Below, in pieces: positions 42,084 through 53,400 of a stretch of DNA of 64,000 bases (position 1 is its first letter; each line of letters starts with the position of its first letter). A program made the position numbers and the translations under genes. The stretch is from Phylloscopus collybita (lineage: Eukaryota > Chordata > Aves > Passeriformes > Phylloscopidae). The notes below the pieces were generated by a model. It was not told the DNA's origin and made no database searches. It worked only from the letters and a program-made list of their open reading frames with translations. Location of the stretch: positions 427,001 to 491,000 of the forward strand of contig JAJNNQ010000092.1 in NCBI GenBank assembly GCA_027886175.1. Reading direction: 5' to 3'.

Positions 42084-42779
42084 GCTCTGTGCCAGCTGTA
42101 CCCATCTGGGCCGAGCCTGGCACAGAACATCACCCCCAGACAGCTGCAAAGAGAGCTGCCCCTCCAGGGCAGAGCTGGGACAGAGATCCTCACAGGAGCA
42201 CACTTTGGTGGAGGCACTCAGGGCCTGGACACTGCCCCACGGGGCAGGGACTTTCCCAAAATCCCTTCTGTGCCTATTTGCAGCCCTGCCTGGCAGCTGG
42301 TGGTGGCCTGAGGACATGCCCTCGTTCACAGCTGCTGCTCTCCAGGCTGGGCTCTTTCCAGCAGCTCCTCTGGCTCCAGAGCAGCCCCAAGGGCCCTTGC
42401 AGCAGGAGAGGGGGACACTGAGCACCTCAGGGCATTTTGTCCTCCTGGGTTAATGCAGGATCAGTCTGCTTTGTCCTTTGGAATATCCCCTCCAGAGGGG
42501 ATGAGGCCTCCAGAAGAGCCGAGCTGTGCCTCTCTTTGCCAGTGTTTATGGATTGTAGGAGTTCCACCTCATCACCTAATCCTCCAGGAAGCAATCTTTC
42601 TCCTCCTGACGAGGGCACATCCAGGCAGTGCAGAAGAAATGAAGTGCTCAGCTCTCCTGCCTCTGCACAGGGAGGCCCAGAGAAGGAGGCTCCACCTGCA
42701 AAACCCTGGGGGAAAGCCCTGAGCATCTTCAGCATTCTAGTGCTGAGCTTCCCACCAGGGCCAGTGCTCAGGTGATAGC
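42084..42779. other. Unannotated sequence
   Basis: GC-rich; nothing recognised. Confidence 0.35.
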
Positions 42780-42990
42780 TCCTTGCTTTTGATCTATTGG
42801 ATTTTGCAGTGTCTTTGGTATGTTGATGAGACTGCAATATCCCATAATAGATGGCTGTTTCTAGCAAGAGCTCTGCTATAATTGTATTTATGAGCAGAAT
42901 ACTTATAGAGGCCTTCGGGGAGCTCCAAGTGTAAAAACATTCCTGTAACAACATATAGACAGCCAACAGGCAAGCAATTAATTTCTGGGC
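42780..42990. promoter_or_regulatory. Strong candidate conserved noncoding element
   Basis: AT-rich and single-copy: gatctattggattttgcagt (about 42791), gcaatatcccataatagatg (about 42834), ctgctataattgtatttatg (about 42873), and aagcaattaatttctgggct (about 42972). No coding or transposon match; sharp boundary with GC-rich flanks. Confidence 0.45.
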
Positions 42991-43554
42991 TGGGAGTGGT
43001 GTGGGGGGGTCTGTCCTGGCTCAGGAGATCCATTAAAGCTGCAGAGGCTCTGCTGGAGGCCACGGGGAGCTGGACACTCGCTCCTTCCTCTCTGCTTTGT
43101 GTGCCTAAAATTGGCTTGAAATGAAGTTCACTGAAGTTCTGGAGCATTCTATGGGGGAGCCACAGGTTTTTGGCACAGAATATCCGTGGGAGGGATCCAC
43201 CAGGATGCTCCAGCCCAGCTCCTGGGCCTGCACAGACCCCCCTCAATCCCACCCTGGGCAGCCCTGGGTGTGCAAACGCTGCTGAGCCGGAGCAGTTCGT
43301 GCAGTGCCAACCCTCCCTCCCAGCTGCCCTCCCTCGGGGAGAGGCAGGCACGGACCCCTGAGCTCCGGGTCCCGGAATGGGAAGTGGGATCACTTTCTCA
43401 CACCTGATCCTGACTTGCTGGGCGTCCTCATCCCCCTTTTCCTCTTTGCTCTTCCCCTGCTCCTCCCCAGCCCCAAAGGCCCAGGTGATGCCATCATGCT
43501 CTAGGGCTGGTGGTGGCTTCACATCAATGAAGCCCCAAAAAAATCCACATCCCC
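42991..43554. other. Unannotated sequence
   Basis: GC-rich; part of a 274-codon minus frame (42794-43618) with no recognised domain and low likelihood of coding because it crosses AT-rich candidate elements at both ends. Confidence 0.35.
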
Positions 43555-43740
43555 TGACAGGAGTCTCAGTGCCCGTGTTTGTCACAGCTTTGGCTGAAAT
43601 TACCTTAATAATTACCATGCCAATCCCCCACAGAGTGGCATTAATCAGCCTTGTTCTGCAGGGGAAGAAATTATATTGCTGTTAAAGATCACTTATTTAC
43701 AGTTTCTGATTAGTAGGGTGAGAGGAAAGGAGATTGTTTT
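43555..43740. promoter_or_regulatory. Candidate conserved noncoding element
   Basis: Contains tgaaattaccttaataatta (about 43593), gagtggcattaatcagcctt (about 43632) and acagtttctgattagtaggg (about 43699). Homeodomain-type cores are dense. Single-copy. Confidence 0.45.
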
Positions 43741-43752
43741 CATCATTTTACG

Positions 43753-43774
43753 AAAAAAAAAAAAAAAAAAAAAA
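43753..43774. repeat. Poly-A run, 22 bases
   Basis: Uninterrupted A-run after ttttacg. Confidence 0.95.
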
Positions 43775-44879
43775 GAGCAACCCAAACCAACAGGCTCTTC
43801 AAATAATTATGAAGTTTTAAATAAAAACTGTTGAGGAAAGTTTCCATTCTGTGGTTAAACTGTGTCTTGGAAAATGGCAGGGACCTAGCAAGTGGCAAAG
43901 GGCTTCAAAATGCCCCTAGAAGGATTAAAAATAAATCCTGTTGTTACAATATGGACAGTTCCAGTCTTATAAAACAAAATGTATTAAGAATTGATTTGTA
44001 TCCTCCAAGCACCTTGGAAGGGGTTCAAGCTGGCACGGACAGACTGCAGGGCTGCTCCAGAGCCCCTCCCAGAGCAGATGTGCAGGGCTGAGCCCGAGCT
44101 GCTCGGGCTGGCTGCTCAGCTCAGGAGCTTCTGTGCCCTCCTGGCTCCTGACACGGCCCTGCCCGGCAGGGGCAGCACGGGGAGGAGCAGAAAGGGCTGG
44201 CCTGGGGCCTGGGGCTGAGCTGCTCACCCCCAGAGAGAGAGACTGAAGGGCACCTGAGCCCAGGTGGGCACCTGGGCCGTGCTGGAGGCATTTCTCAGCC
44301 CTGTTCTGGGAGGATGGAGGCAGAATCTTTGCTGAGAAATTTTGGTGGGGAAATATGAGACTGTGGCCTGAGCCTGGCCTGGCCCAGCTCCAGCCCTTCC
44401 TTCGGGGATGTATTGGCACTTCCCCAAGAAAGGGCTTCTCCCTGCACAAACACTCAGCAAAGGCTCTGCTTGCCTTCCCAGAGGAGCCTGGTGTCCCCTG
44501 GGACCTGGAACACTCCAGCAGAGCAGAGACATCCAGGGCAGAGGTGACAGAGCCCTGTGAACTCCCCCCAGGCCAGGTTAAGGGACAGAACTCAGGCTCT
44601 GGGCAGGGGTTGTGGCGTAGGCTGCTCTCCTGCATCCTCCATCCCATTTCCCTCCTTCCCCTGCTCCCAGAGCTGCCTCCTGCCCTGCAGCCAGCAGTGG
44701 AAGCACAGGTGCTGCTCCCCAGGGTCGCAGATGCAGCCCTGGCTGTGTCTGCCCAGCCTGGGGCAGGAGGGAGGGTTCCTGCAGCGACCCTGGCACAGGA
44801 GCAGCCCTGGGAGGGATGCTCCAAACCTGTGTGCAGCTGGGAGCAGAGCCCTGCTACCTGTCTGGATGTGACAGGATAA
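43775..44879. other. Unannotated sequence
   Basis: AT-rich for the first 200 bp, then GC-rich. A 305-codon minus frame (43967-44884) overlaps a 174-codon plus frame; neither shows a domain, so neither is called. Confidence 0.35.
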
Positions 44880-45030
44880 TGCACCTGCTAAACATTACAA
44901 GAGGCTTCTGAGATTCAATGTGACACCAGCGAAGCAGGAGCTGCAGTTTAGTCAACACTCCATCAGTTAAAAGTCTATATTTCCAATTATCTGCGGACAG
45001 TTTGCCTTCAAGGATAATTGGCTTCCCACA
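44880..45030. promoter_or_regulatory. Candidate conserved noncoding element with inverted sites
   Basis: A 9-bp site ccaattatc (44983-44991) and its exact inverse gataattgg (45013-45021) are separated by 21 bp, a paired arrangement of homeodomain/CCAAT-like cores. The upstream part has agtttagtcaacactccatc (about 44945). Single-copy. Confidence 0.4.
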
Positions 45031-46379
45031 GCTCCTGGAACAGATGTCAGGGAGCTCCTTCTCCTCCACTGAGGAAAACCTGGAATGGTTGGTAGCATGC
45101 ACCACAGGTGGCCGTGTCAGGGATTTGGGGGCTGTCCTGGGGCAGAGCTTTGCAGCCCCTAAAACCTGTGGGATGGTTACCCCATCCTGCTGCTGCAGCG
45201 GGGGCCTTGGGGGCCCACACTGTGACAGACCTGGCACAGTGTCCCTGCCCTGCCCTGGGGACACTGCCAGGAGGCTTTTTCATTTGGTCAGTTGTCCCTT
45301 GGCACGAGAGGTGACATCCTGGCAGGACAATTTGCCTTTCTCCCTCCCGGGTGCCACCCGTGGAGGGCTGGGAGGAGAGGATGCTTGTCCTGGGGTGACT
45401 TTAGGCTGCTTGTGTCCCCAACTGTCTGCTCTGGTTGTGCTGTAGGTTAAGTTCTGTGCCTTTAAAATGGTTCTGGGAGCGAAGGGGGAGAAAGCAGCAG
45501 CAGTTTGTGCAGTTTGTTTTGAGAAAAGTGCCTGACTCCCCCACGGCCTGGCTGCGGCCTTGCTCTGAGGCCCGGACAGCGCTGGGGCAGAGATCTCCTG
45601 TGCTCTGAGTTAGTTTGAGCTGCCTGAGGCAGAGAAGTGCCCTGGAATGTTGTTTTCCATTTCCTTGGGGCTGTTTAACTCTGCTCTGGAGTGACAAACC
45701 CAGAGGAGCAGCCAGGGCTGGGAGCTGCGGGGGGAGCGGGGCTGGTGAGCCCCCAGCTCTGCCGGCCTGGCCCCACCAAGGAGCCCTTGGAGCCCCATCC
45801 CTGCCCCGGGCTCGCAGGAGCTGCAGGCTGTGCATGCCCTGACTCACAGCAGCAGCTGTCCACGAGCTTCTGTTTGCAGATTATTCACAAGCAAGATTTT
45901 TTTTTTTTTGCCTCCATCTGCCCGTCTCTACCATCTGGGATGATCTCCATTCCTGCAGGATCCCAGCGAGGTTCCCGGGCCTGGCTCTCACTCTGATCCA
46001 TCAGCAGCAGTCCCAGGATCATTAGGAGCAGCTTGCTGGCTCAGGCATTTGGCTCCCCAGCACAGACACCACAGAGCAGTGCCCTGTAAAGTGGAGATGG
46101 ATGTGCAGTGGGAGTGTGCCCAGCCTGCCTCCCATGTGCTCTGCCCGTGGCAATCCCGTCCTGCCCATCCTCTGCCTTTTGTCTGCTGGCTCAGAGCGCT
46201 GCTGTGGAATTTAAAGTCGTTTCTCTCTCAGCAGAGGGGCTCATGCAAAACCAGACTTTCTGTTCCCATCCTCTGACCATTTTTGCACCAGGAGAGTAAA
46301 AATTAACCAAGCCACGCCCTGGGCTGTGTAATCAAACTGTCCCTTGCATGTGGTCACGTGCCCAGATAAACCCAGGCAT
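45031..46379. other. Unannotated sequence
   Basis: Nothing recognised in about 1.3 kb apart from a short T-run near 45898-45909. Confidence 0.35.
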
Positions 46380-46457
46380 CTATAGAATAATAGACAGAAT
46401 CTATAGAATAACAGATAGAATCTATAGAATAACAGAATCTCTAGAATAATAGATAGA
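46380..46457. repeat. Tandem repeat of ctatagaata(a)cagata-type units
   Basis: Three to four imperfect units of about 20-26 bp built from tctatagaataaYagaYaga. It resembles an expanded antisense CR1 tail (atagaat), but no CR1 body adjoins it. Confidence 0.85.
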
Positions 46458-47082
46458 ACCCAGTGCAGCCCAGACTGGGAAATGAAAAACCACCATAAAA
46501 AAAACTAGGGGGAAGCACTTTGTGGCTGAATTTTCCTGTTTTGGGCATGAGAGGCTGAGCTGAGCTTCCTCTCTCAAATATGGGAAATCTTTATTTGTGG
46601 TGAACAAAGCTGAGCAGGCTCTGCTCGCCTGTGAATTGAAAGTTGTCTGTGGGCAGCAGTTATGCACAAAACTGATAATTACCAGAGCCAGGACTCCTAA
46701 TCACAGAAAATGAGAGCTGTGTTGGACTAAAGCACTTCAATGCTTGGGTACTTTTAACCATTTCCCTGCTGTCCGCATTCTCCAGCCCCACCCCATGGGC
46801 TCTGAGGTGGGGAGAGCAGACCCTAAAACCCCTGAAGGGCCCTGCACAGAGTCCCCCAGCTCTGCTTTGCAGGTGGGTTTGGGGTCTAGAACCTGGGGCT
46901 GGTGTGAGCTGTGGGTGACACAAAGCCTTGGAGCTGCTCCTGCAGCTGTGCCTGCCCAGCTCCAGCCCTGGGCTCCCTGCAGGTGTGTCTGGAGCTGCTC
47001 ACCTGGGCACTGCCCAGCTCAGGGGCAGCTCCAGCACCTTCCCAGGATGAGAGGGAATTCTGGCTCCAGGACAGACGTGGGG
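46458..47082. other. Unannotated sequence
   Basis: Nothing recognised before the CR1 copy. Confidence 0.35.
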
Positions 47083-47345
47083 CAGTGCCAGAGGGCAGGG
47101 CTGGCTGGGAGATTGGGCAGGAATTGTTCCCTGGCAGGGTGGGCAGGCCCTGGCACAGGGTGCCCAGAGCAGCTGTGGCTGCCCCTGGATCCCTGGCAGT
47201 GCCCAAGGCCAGGCTGGACACTGGGGCTGGGAGCAGCCTGGGACAGTGGGAGGTGTCCCTGCCATGGCAGGGGGTGGGGATGGATGGGATTTAATGTCCC
47301 TTCCAACAGAAACCATTCCATGATTCCATGATGATTCCATGATTC
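47083..47345 (+). mobile_element. CR1 retroposon 3' end with complete terminus
   Basis: Best full match in the window to the copies at 63.6 and 62.4 kb: agtgccagagggcagggctg, ggcaggaattgttccctggc, tgcccctggatccctggcag, gggatttaatgtcccttcca. The terminus ccatgattccatgatgattcc passes into the microsatellite that follows. Confidence 0.92.
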
Positions 47346-47346
47346 C

Positions 47347-47371
47347 ATGATGATGATGATAATGATGATGA

Positions 47372-47409
<38 letters not shown>

Positions 47410-47410
47410 T
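47347..47410. repeat. (GAT)n microsatellite grown from a CR1 tail
   Basis: About 20 gat triplets with two interruptions (gataatgat and gattttgat). It begins inside the CR1 terminal octamer repeat, so it probably arose by slippage there. Confidence 0.95.
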
Positions 47411-47689
47411 GGAATCTGCAGTCGCTTCCCTGAGCTTCAGGACTCCAGGTGAGAGGTGTTGACCCTTTGAGGACAGCACAACCCAGCTGCATCCAGCTTT
47501 GTGCAAATTTATTCAGGCTTCATCTGTTCTGCTCCTCGCTCCTCGAGTCCTCGCCTTCCTGGGGTTGTGCTTCTGTCACTGGAAGATTCTTTCTGGTGGG
47601 TGTAACTAAAAAGGAATTTTTTTTTTTTGGAAATGAGAATAAAAGATTGAGCCAAATTGCTAATATTGGTACTGACCTATAGATGAAAG
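47411..47689. other. Unannotated sequence
   Basis: Nothing recognised; short T-run at about 47618-47628. Confidence 0.3.
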
Positions 47690-47900
47690 CAACACCATTC
47701 CCCAAGTCTTAATTATGCTTGGAAAGGGCCAGGTTTTGCTCATTTTTCACAAATCTGATGGATATTGACTTCAATGTTTCTACTGGCATGGTATAAAATA
47801 AAAACAACTCTCATGTTAATTGCTGCTTAGTCAATCAAAATGCTGTGATTTTGGGAAATGAAGCTCAGGAAGTAGCTCAGATTGCTCCATAGTATTTTGG
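47690..47900. promoter_or_regulatory. Candidate conserved noncoding element
   Basis: AT-rich single-copy block with caagtcttaattatgcttgg (about 47703), gctcatttttcacaaatctg (about 47738), catgttaattgctgcttagt (about 47812) and caatcaaaatgctgtgattt (about 47833). Confidence 0.4.
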
Positions 47901-48889
47901 AGTGCTAAAGACAGCCTCTGGCAAGTGTGGAGGGAAAGAGGCTCCAGGCTGAGCGTGGGCTGGACTTGGAAATGCCTCTGACAGTGGCCTCCCCATGGCT
48001 GGGCTGGCAGGAGAGGTACCAGGGGCTCATTAGAATTAGAATTGAATTCATTTACAGATCAACTGCCTCCATCCCCACTGCTGCAGGCAGTGTCAGCACC
48101 CGGGGGCTCTCAGGGCTCCTTTGGAAAAAGCACAGGATATTTGTGTTTTCCCTGTTTCAGTGAGTGTTGCAGCTGACCTCCACCAAACCAACCTCCCTGC
48201 AAACCCCACAGCAAGGATCCCTCACAGCTCCTTCCTGCCCTGGCTTTGCAACCCAGGCTTTGCATTTCTGACCAACCAAGCCATGACATGGGCTTGAGTA
48301 GAGGATTCACCACAACATGCCCGGGACTGTTTAACCTCAGTGCTGGCAGGGCATTCTTGTCACAGTTTTTTTTTCAAAACACTTAAAAATGAAAGGGTGG
48401 AAGTGAAGGGAAAAAAAAAAAAATCCAACCAAACCTGCTGTACAGAAAAACTGCAAAATTCTGGATCTTGGGGGCATTTTCAGAACTTCCATCTTTTGAC
48501 TGGAGCGGTTTGACAGCTTTGCAAACTGTTTACATTGATAGCTCCATTTTCTGAGGGGGAGAAGTTGTCCTCAGCCAGAATGAGTAAGGGACCTGTGGCT
48601 GTGTCACAGATGGATCTGGTGCTGCGAGGTTCTCCTGTTTGCAGTGGCTTTTGTCACACGGTGATGGATTGGGCTGGTGTTTCCCACATCAACCATCTCA
48701 GGCTGGGAGTGTCTGTGTGCTCCTTCTGAGAGCTCCATAAAAAACCCACTTCAGCTGCTCTGAAAATGGGGCCGGGGGATGGAGACGTGGGAGCAGCCCT
48801 GGGGACAGGGATTTGGGGAGCTGGTGGGTGAGGGCTGGACCTGCCCCAGCCCTGAAACCCCCCATGCCCTGGGCTGAGCCCCCAGCATG
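47901..48889. other. Unannotated sequence
   Basis: No gene or repeat apart from an A-run at 48410-48422. Confidence 0.35.
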
Positions 48890-48965
48890 GGCAGCAGGGG
48901 AGGGGGGGGATTTAAGGTCCCTCCCAACTGACACCATTCCCTGATTCTTGATTCCATGATGAGAG
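48890..48965 (+). mobile_element. Short CR1 3' end
   Basis: gggggatttaaggtccctcc, then caactgacaccattccctga, then ttcttgattccatgatgaga. Confidence 0.8.
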
Positions 48966-50370
48966 AATTCCTATACATGTTACAGTTGTTAGGAGCACCA
49001 CAAGGTACCTGGGGGCTACTGGGGATACCAGGGAACCCAATAACTTTGGATGACACTGAGGAAACTCAGTTTGCTTTACTCTCAGTGGAAATTCTTGAAA
49101 AATCTCATTCTAAACAAACTGGTGGGCTCAGGAGCTTGCAGAGCTCAAGGACTTAGTGACCCTTTAAAGGCAGAGCTGTGGCAGGGGCAGGGAGTGCTGC
49201 AGGTTTTCCTGAGCAGGGTTTGACAGTAACGTGGGGATAATAACTCCGTCATTCAGGAAATGAATTCCTGTGCTGGCTGGCTCTGAGCTGGGATTTTGGC
49301 TGTTCGGTGCAGCCCCAGGGGGAAGAGCAGAGGGAGAAGGGCACAGACCTGCAGGTTCCCCGTGCAGAGAGCTGCATTCTCCTTTGCTGTGAGCAGGGTG
49401 TTTTGGATTAGGAGCATTCAGAGCAGCCACATGTCACAGACAATTTCCCCTCCGTGTGCCCCGGGCTGTGCTCGGGTAAGCAGCCTCAGCCAGGCTCTGC
49501 TGGTGTGCTAATGGCCCTACCCCTGGCAGCAACGAGGTGTCCTATTGATTATTTACCCTTTGCTAATAGACTCCTGTGTTCCCAGGGGATCGCTTGGGGG
49601 TGACTGCCAGGAGGAGGGTTTGATGTTGAACTGAGTGCAGACAGGATTCTGAGCCCCAGGGGTGACAGAGCCCCTTTCCAAGCATACTTGTAAAGAGGGA
49701 AAATGAATTTAACTGGGGTCAGGCTTGGTGGGGCCGGGGCATACCCTAAACAAGGCTGCAGCCTTTTCACTGACACCAACGAGGTTTGGGATCCAGTCAG
49801 GGCAGCGTCTTACCTGGCCCTCTGCTATGGGACACACAGTCCCTGTGCTGTGGGCACACAGGAGGAGGATTTCCATAGCTGGAATCTTCCTTCCAGGCAG
49901 CACTTCCCTGTCTGGGAAAGGGAATGCTGTTCCTGGGACAGAGGGGGTTCCAGCTCAGCACTTGCAGCTGGCAGTGCTGCATTTCACCAGCCCAGCCCAG
50001 CCTGTAACACTCCTGCACCTGCTCAGGGTCTGCAGAGCTCATAGAAGATAAACAGTCATTTTTTCATTCCTTGGGCTCTGACCCAAACTCACCTTTCCCA
50101 GCCTTCCTTTGTAATCGTGAGTTTGGAAATGTGCTCTGTTCCTGCAGGATGACATCCTGGAACAGCTCTGGGCACACTGAGAAGGGCACAGAGCAGAGGA
50201 CAAGGCCCCTGTCACCGGTGGGAGCGTGGCAAAGCCACCAGCAGCCCGAGGCACCGGGGGAACCTCTGCAAGCAGGGTGGGTCACAGCCAGCCTGGGGGC
50301 TTCTCTGCATTCCACTGCCTTCCAAACACATTCCCTGGCTCTCCAGCCTCGTGTGCTGGCCTGGGATCTC
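48966..50370. other. Unannotated sequence
   Basis: About 1.4 kb without recognised features; overlapping frames below 115 codons until the minisatellite. Confidence 0.35.
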
Positions 50371-50658
50371 ACACAGGAGCAGCTCCCACCCAGCTTTGGG
50401 GACCCCACACAGGAGCAGCTCCCACCCAGCTTTGGGGACCCCACACAGGAGCAGCTCCCACCCAGCTTTGGGGATCTCACACAGGAGCAGCTCCCACCCA
50501 GCTTTGGGGATCTCACACAGGAGCAGCTCCCACCCAGCTTTGGGGATCTCACAGAGGAGCAGCTCCCACCCAGCTTTGGGGACCTCACACAGGAGCAGCT
50601 CCCAGCCAGCTTTGGGGATCTCACACAGGAGCAGCTCCCAGCCAGCTTTGGGCACCCT
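50371..50658. repeat. Minisatellite, 36-bp unit, eight copies
   Basis: Units start at 50371 and every 36 bp after that to 50623, of the form acacaggagcagctcccaSc followed by cagctttggggaYcYc. Most differences are single transitions; one unit has acagagg. As 36 is a multiple of three, plus and minus frames stay open with a 12-residue repeat (EQLPPSFGDLTQ on plus, KAGWELLLCEIP on minus). All six frames being equally tolerant argues against selection for protein. Confidence 0.97.
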
Positions 50659-51659
50659 GCCCTGCTCTGTGTGCACCCAGGCGCTGTTCCATGCAGCCTT
50701 TGGGGGTCAAATGCCAGCAGAGCTTTCCATCCTGGCACATGGGACAGGGATCTCCCCCAGCCCCATGGAGCAGGGATGGCTGAGCAGCCCCCAGGGAGGA
50801 CTGGGGGTCTGCACAGGGACACAGCTCCCTCTCCAGCATGGGGGAGCCCTGGATGTCTCTGCTGAGGCTCAGGCTCAGCCACAACCCCTCCTGCCTGGAA
50901 GGAACAACTCCTGGGCAGCCCCTGCTGCGGGCCCTGCCTGTGCCCGGGGCAGAGTGAGCACGGGGGCTCTGCTGGGGGGGCAGCAGCTCCCTGGGGGCTC
51001 TGTGGGCTGCTGCAGTCCCTGGTGAAGGGAGCAGTGGCACAGCAGCGGGCCAGGGAGTGTTGAGGGCAGCTGCAAAGCAGGACACGGCCCCCATTGCTCT
51101 GCTGAGTCCCAGGGACTGCTGTTGGCCACCCCAGCTGAGGTTCCAGGGGGAATGGCTCCTGGTTTGGGGAGGGTTGGAGCTGGGCTCCATGAGACCCTGC
51201 GGTGCACAAAGTGCTGACACCCCCTGGGTGCCACCTGCAGTGGGTCTGGAGGGCGCTGCTCCCGCAGGAGAGGCCTTCCAGGAGAGATTTCCAGGAGTGG
51301 GAGCTGCTGGGAAATGCCAGGCTGGGCATGAGCGATGTGTTAATAACCCCAGCTCCCTGATCTGTATGGATTGTTCCCTCCTCTGAAATGTCACAGCCAC
51401 AGACCATTTGTCCCGTGGACTCCTGCTCTTGGAAGGTGCTGAAGGAACACCTCTGGAATATTTTCCCTCTCTGGGCCTCCTCAGGCCCCTCCTTGCTGCA
51501 CAGGCTGGTGCTGCCCTGCTCACAGGGGCCCTGCAGGGTACTGTGGGGCACAACTGAGGGGTTTGTCCTTTCCTGCCAGCACTCAGTGCCACTGTCCCAT
51601 GGGCACGGGGAGGCTCTCTGGGCACCCAGGGCACAACCTTGTCGCTGTGGGACACAATG
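50659..51659. other. Unannotated GC-rich sequence
   Basis: Carries the rest of the 495- and 344-codon minus frames (50064-51551, 50621-51655). These have no recognisable domain, overlap plus frames of up to 264 codons and are composition-driven. No gene is called. Confidence 0.4.
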
Positions 51660-51952
51660 AATGAGACATGGACTCGTGGTTCAGAAGGCTGATGCTCTGA
51701 AAAGGGGGCTGGTTTATTTTTAGAACTTATTTTTATGCTTTTTACAATGTGCCCACCTAAGAGGTGGGATCTTTGGACTCATTGGCCACACCAAGGGTCA
51801 ACAAGCAAAGTCCCTCCTTAGGAGAGGGAAAAGTGAAAAACAAGAGAGTTTACAGAGAGTGACCTTGTTTACCAGTTTAGATTTCTGGGAAAGAACTTAA
51901 GAAAAACTCAAACATAGCAAACAGTGACTACACAACCTCCCCTTGTTTTTCT
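51660..51952 (-). mobile_element. Possible antisense LTR fragment
   Basis: The passage gtggttcagaaggctgatgc, ggtttatttttagaacttat, cccacctaagaggtgggatc resembles antisense songbird LTR sequence as I remember it. The tttatt at 51714 could be the complement of a poly(A) signal. It abuts the antisense CR1 at 51953. No second copy in the window, so unproven. Confidence 0.35.
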
Positions 51953-52215
51953 CTGGAATCATGGAATCACAGAATCTCCTGAGCTGGAGGGACCCACAGG
52001 GATCACTGACCCAGCCCCTGTCCCTGCCCAGAGCCCCCAACAACCCCACCCTGGGCACCCCTGGCAGCGCTGCCCAAAGGCTCCTGGAGCTCTGGCAGCC
52101 TCGGGGCCGTGCCCATTCCCTGGGGAGCCTGGGCAGTGCCCAGCACCCTCTGGGGGAAGAACCTTGCCCTCAAATCCAACCTAAACCTCCCCGACACAGC
52201 TTCATAGAACAGGCA
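51953..52215 (-). mobile_element. CR1 retroposon 3' end, antisense, different subfamily
   Basis: Starts with the antisense terminus tctggaatcatggaatcaca, then cctgagctggagggacccac, agggatcactgacccagccc, ctggcagcgctgcccaaagg and ccctcaaatccaacctaaac. Distinct from the ggcaggaattgttccctggc subfamily. Confidence 0.88.
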
Positions 52216-52762
52216 TGGAGGATCTCACTCTTCACAAGGGTGTCTTTCCAAACCTTTCACTTACTGAGTGTGCAGGTCCCTCCTGCAGGTGGGAGCACTT
52301 GGCTCTCCTGCACACCTGGCCATGGAGCTGGTCAGCCAGAGAAAGAAGGGCACAGGCTTTGAGAACACTTGTCTTGCTCTCAGGCAATCTCTGCTTACTC
52401 TAAGTCACTTGTGAAGGAGCAGATGTGATCCTGTGGGAGGAGCAGGCACAGATTGTTTTTTTCCAAATCTTTGTTCCACATCACAGTCACAAGAATGCTC
52501 AGATCCTTTGATGACACAGCCCAGACTTAATTGCCAGGCAGGTCCAGCCTGCTTGCTGAAAAGGAAAGGTGTCTTGTGCAAAAGGCAGTGAATAATGGTG
52601 TGATTAAACTCAGCCCCCTAAGAAGTGCTCACCAGCAGCTCCGTGGTGATGAAGCAGCCAGCCTTGGGTTTATCTGCTGACTGCTTGGCCTGGAGTGGAT
52701 CCTGTCAGGAGAGAGGGGCTGTGATTGTGCCTGGGGGGGCTGTGGGTGACCAGGATAATCAT
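52216..52762. other. Unannotated sequence
   Basis: Nothing recognised. Confidence 0.35.
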
Positions 52763-52804
52763 GTGTGAGTGTGTGTGTGAGTGTGTGAGTGTGTGTGAGT
52801 GTGC
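52763..52804. repeat. (GT)n/(GAGT) microsatellite
   Basis: gtgtga and gtgtgtga units over about 40 bp. Confidence 0.95.
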
Positions 52805-53279
52805 ACCTCCACATGCACACCTGCCAGCCCACCTCTCCAGCCAGGAGCAAAGTGCACCATCACAGGGTGCTGCTGATGGATTTACACACTCCTGGTGTGT
52901 AAGTACACCCAGCTCTGTCTGTCTGAACACAGGTTCAGTTTGGTGACCTCCCATCTCATGGCTGGAGAGGGGGAATGGGAAGTTCTGGGCATTTCCAGAA
53001 GTCCTCTGGCAGCCCGGATCTGCTGCCAAACCGGGCTGGGTGTTGTTGGCACAGCCCTTGGCCCAGGCAGGCAGTCATGTGCTGCTGGGAGCACGTGGAA
53101 TGCACGGAAGGTGACTCAGCTCCCAAAAAACCCCTGAGAGGAGGTGACTGGGAACCCTCCCCGGAGATGTCATTTAGTCAGAGCAAGCCTTTGGTCTCGG
53201 GCAGGGTGTCCTGGTGGGATTATCTGCCTTGTGCCACACAGGAGCTCAGAGCAGGTGATGGATCGACTGCTCCTCCTGC
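52805..53279. other. Unannotated sequence
   Basis: Nothing recognised. Confidence 0.35.
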
Positions 53280-53400
53280 CTCTGCTGCCTGTGAATCAAT
53301 CAAAGGTGCCATTGAAGTATTTTTGCAGAGGATGTGTGACAATAGCAAAAGAATAGCTCAAAGCCACCTCTGAAAAATGCTGTGTGTTATCAAAAGGCAG
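53280..53400. promoter_or_regulatory. AT-rich candidate noncoding block (weak)
   Basis: Includes gaatcaatcaaaggtgccat (about 53292) and tgtgttatcaaaaggcagga (about 53382), with TCAAAG TCF-type cores. Short, single-copy. Confidence 0.25.

Noticed and set aside
42794..43618. 274-codon minus frame
   Set aside because: It crosses AT-rich candidate elements at both ends and has no recognisable domain.
43967..44884. 305-codon minus frame
   Set aside because: Overlaps a 174-codon plus frame; composition-driven and without a domain.
50064..51551. Minus-strand open frame of 495 codons
   Set aside because: Built on a 36-bp minisatellite and GC-rich sequence, overlapped by plus frames of 185-264 codons; no recognisable domain.
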